NCBI GenBank assembly: GCA_964470915.1
Contig: CAYYEM010000030.1
Coordinates: forward strand, 1 to 21,253
Direction: 5' to 3'
Origin: CAYPXN01 sp964470915
GTDB taxonomy: Bacteria > UBA10199 > JADFYH01
Length of the DNA stretch: 21,253 nucleotides
The notes beneath the pieces were generated by a model that was given only the letters and a program-made list of their open reading frames with translations, was not told the origin of the DNA and did no database searches. Numbering within the stretch: the first letter of the stretch is position 1; the number at the start of each line of letters is the position of its first letter. Made by a program: the position numbers and the translations under genes. Below are positions 20,046 through 21,253 of this stretch, in pieces.

Positions 20046-21253
20046 TTACCTCCCGCGTGCCACGAAAGGAATGATAAGAACTCCCGGAGCTGCCCCATTA
20101 TGATAAATTTTCAATTCGCCTCTCAACTCTCCGGAAGCTGTTGGCTGAAATCGCACTCGCATGGTTCTTTCACCCAGCCCTGCTACGGTGAAGCGTTCCA
20201 ACATCGGCAAAACACGGCGGCGCTCTATCGGTAATTCTGCATCGAGGGGATTTCCATCCATTCCAATCACCTCCACCCGGTGAATATAGAGCGAACCCCT
20301 GCCCAGATTACGTATCCTGATCTCTTTGAAATCCTGGACTCCCACCGAGGTGGCCGGAAAGTCGATGCGCTCGGGAGTGGAAGCCATGACGGGCGCTTCT
20401 CCCTCACCAAAACCACGCAACATCACTTCTTTGAGCTGATTTTCCTGAGCATAAAATCCGCGAATTTTTACTTTGCTTTCAAAATTTCCGTAACGATAGG
20501 GCTTGAAATAAATCGCCATCTCCACGGTGGCACCCGGCGCAATTTGCTGAACAGGACGCGCCGGATAAAAAGCGGGATCTTCCGTGATGAGTGTCGCCTT
20601 GAGAGGCCGGTTGCTATCGGGATTGCTCAGGTGAATCACCTGCCGGGCAAGAGTGCGGATGGGAACGTGGAAAAAATCCAGATTCTCCTCCGTCACACCC
20701 AAACGGGAAACTTGTCCATTGGCCGCCATTGAAACCGTGAAAGGATTGTGTTGGCAATCGTTCGATTCAAATTGCAGGCTTCCCGTGACAGGTCCCGCAA
20801 CTTGGGGTGAAAACAAAACCTGTAAAGCTTGCGTGGCTCCTACCGCCAAAGTAACAGGCATGGAGCTTGCCGAAAAACCCATCCCTTCTGTTGCAAATCG
20901 ACTAATCTGAAGAGGAAGAGTACCAATGTTTCTCACCTGAACATTCATGAGTTTACCCCGGCGATTCACGTCGTTGAAAATAAGCATGTTGGGAGTTACC
21001 TGAATCTCGGCCATTTCTCTCACGGTGGGATTGCGCCCTGGCATGCCTACTTCTATATTATCATTGTCGCAATCTTCATCCGTATTTCGGTTGCAGGGAT
21101 TGGTGTGGTAGCGGTTGATTTCGTCGCCATCGCTCAGGGTATCGCCATCACTGTCGCGACCATTCGGATTTGTAGGGCACATGTATGCCCCCATCCAGGT
21201 TCCGTCTGCTTCCGGACCATCTCGAATGCCATCCCGATCTGTATCAGGATCTC
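20046..21253 (-). CDS. Thrombospondin-type-3 repeat and ASH (choice-of-anchor D) domain protein, 5' end beyond window
   Basis: The frame is open to the right edge and the residues before Met at 21194 (DPDTDRDGIRDGPEADGTW) continue the Asp-rich repeats, so this Met is internal and the gene is partial. After the calcium-binding repeats (through CNRNTDEDCDND) come three tandem ASH/choice-of-anchor D type immunoglobulin-like domains, each starting with an ITVTP-like strand and containing patterns such as VQVRNIGTLPLQI, LQVLFSPQVAGPVTGSLQFES and MRVRFQPTASGELRG. Such proteins are usually secreted and surface-attached. It is the first visible gene of the four-gene operon; its stop is 6 bp before the ompA-like start. 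Confidence 0.87.
   Translation of the reverse strand, partial: DPDTDRDGIRDGPEADGTWMGAYMCPTNPNGRDSDGDTLSDGDEINRYHTNPCNRNTDEDCDNDNIEVGMPGRNPTVREMAEIQVTPNMLIFNDVNRRGKLMNVQVRNIGTLPLQISRFATEGMGFSASSMPVTLAVGATQALQVLFSPQVAGPVTGSLQFESNDCQHNPFTVSMAANGQVSRLGVTEENLDFFHVPIRTLARQVIHLSNPDSNRPLKATLITEDPAFYPARPVQQIAPGATVEMAIYFKPYRYGNFESKVKIRGFYAQENQLKEVMLRGFGEGEAPVMASTPERIDFPATSVGVQDFKEIRIRNLGRGSLYIHRVEVIGMDGNPLDAELPIERRRVLPMLERFTVAGLGERTMRVRFQPTASGELRGELKIYHNGAAPGVLIIPFVARGR

Noticed and set aside
1..21253. CRISPR arrays, tRNA/rRNA genes, transposases, toxin-antitoxin or phage genes
   Set aside because: I scanned both strands and saw no direct-repeat arrays, no tRNA-like TTCGANNCC arms in context and no matching proteins.

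Overview
The window looks like part of a scaffold from an AT-rich, Gram-negative bacterium of a deltaproteobacterial type (Bdellovibrionota, Myxococcota or a related candidate lineage). The reasons are a very large Ser/Thr-kinase/sigma-54-activator fusion, lipoproteins, an OmpA-family protein, secreted proteins with calcium-binding thrombospondin-type-3 repeats, and 'PELVEG/LSLSKD' palindromic repeats. The lineage is an inference; there is no rRNA or marker gene here beyond smpB. A run of exactly 100 N shows that this is scaffolded draft sequence.

Region 1 (1-5911, minus strand) is a SUF iron-sulfur cluster operon in the order rrf2 regulator, sufB, sufC, sufD, sufS, sufU, sufT, then the first codons of one more gene. 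The genes are packed with short gaps or ATGA overlaps. The N run removes the end of sufC and the start of sufD and falsely joins them into one reading frame. Two copies of a palindromic repeat are present, one between sufS and sufU and one inside sufD in frame. The control region carries a perfect 33-bp palindrome whose core matches IscR-type operators, so the operon is probably controlled by its own first gene.

Region 2 (6047-9183) starts with an excellent sigma-54 promoter placed so close to the next ATG that the mRNA would be almost leaderless. It drives a soluble HExxH metallopeptidase-like protein with an EF-hand-like loop and a helical-repeat tail, followed by a small RlpA-like double-psi beta-barrel protein. 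The latter meets smpB tail to tail with a 10-nt overlap.

Region 3 (9220-16430) holds a lipoprotein and, divergent from it across a 341-bp AT-rich gap with two inverted repeats, a 1647-residue regulator: Ser/Thr kinase, P-loop ATPase, TPR-like repeats, GAF, sigma-54 AAA+ domain and two helix-turn-helix units. Base composition and codon use change abruptly at the start of the AAA+ domain, near 15,310, and the higher GC continues to the right edge. The regulator is an obvious candidate activator for the sigma-54 promoter at 6153, but that link is a guess.

Region 4 (16444-21253, minus strand) is a tight four-gene cell-surface operon: a thrombospondin-type-3/ASH-domain protein (cut by the right edge), a beta-barrel plus OmpA-domain protein, a parallel beta-helix protein with C-terminal calcium-binding repeats, and a small lipoprotein. 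No tRNA, rRNA, CRISPR array, transposase or prophage gene was seen.
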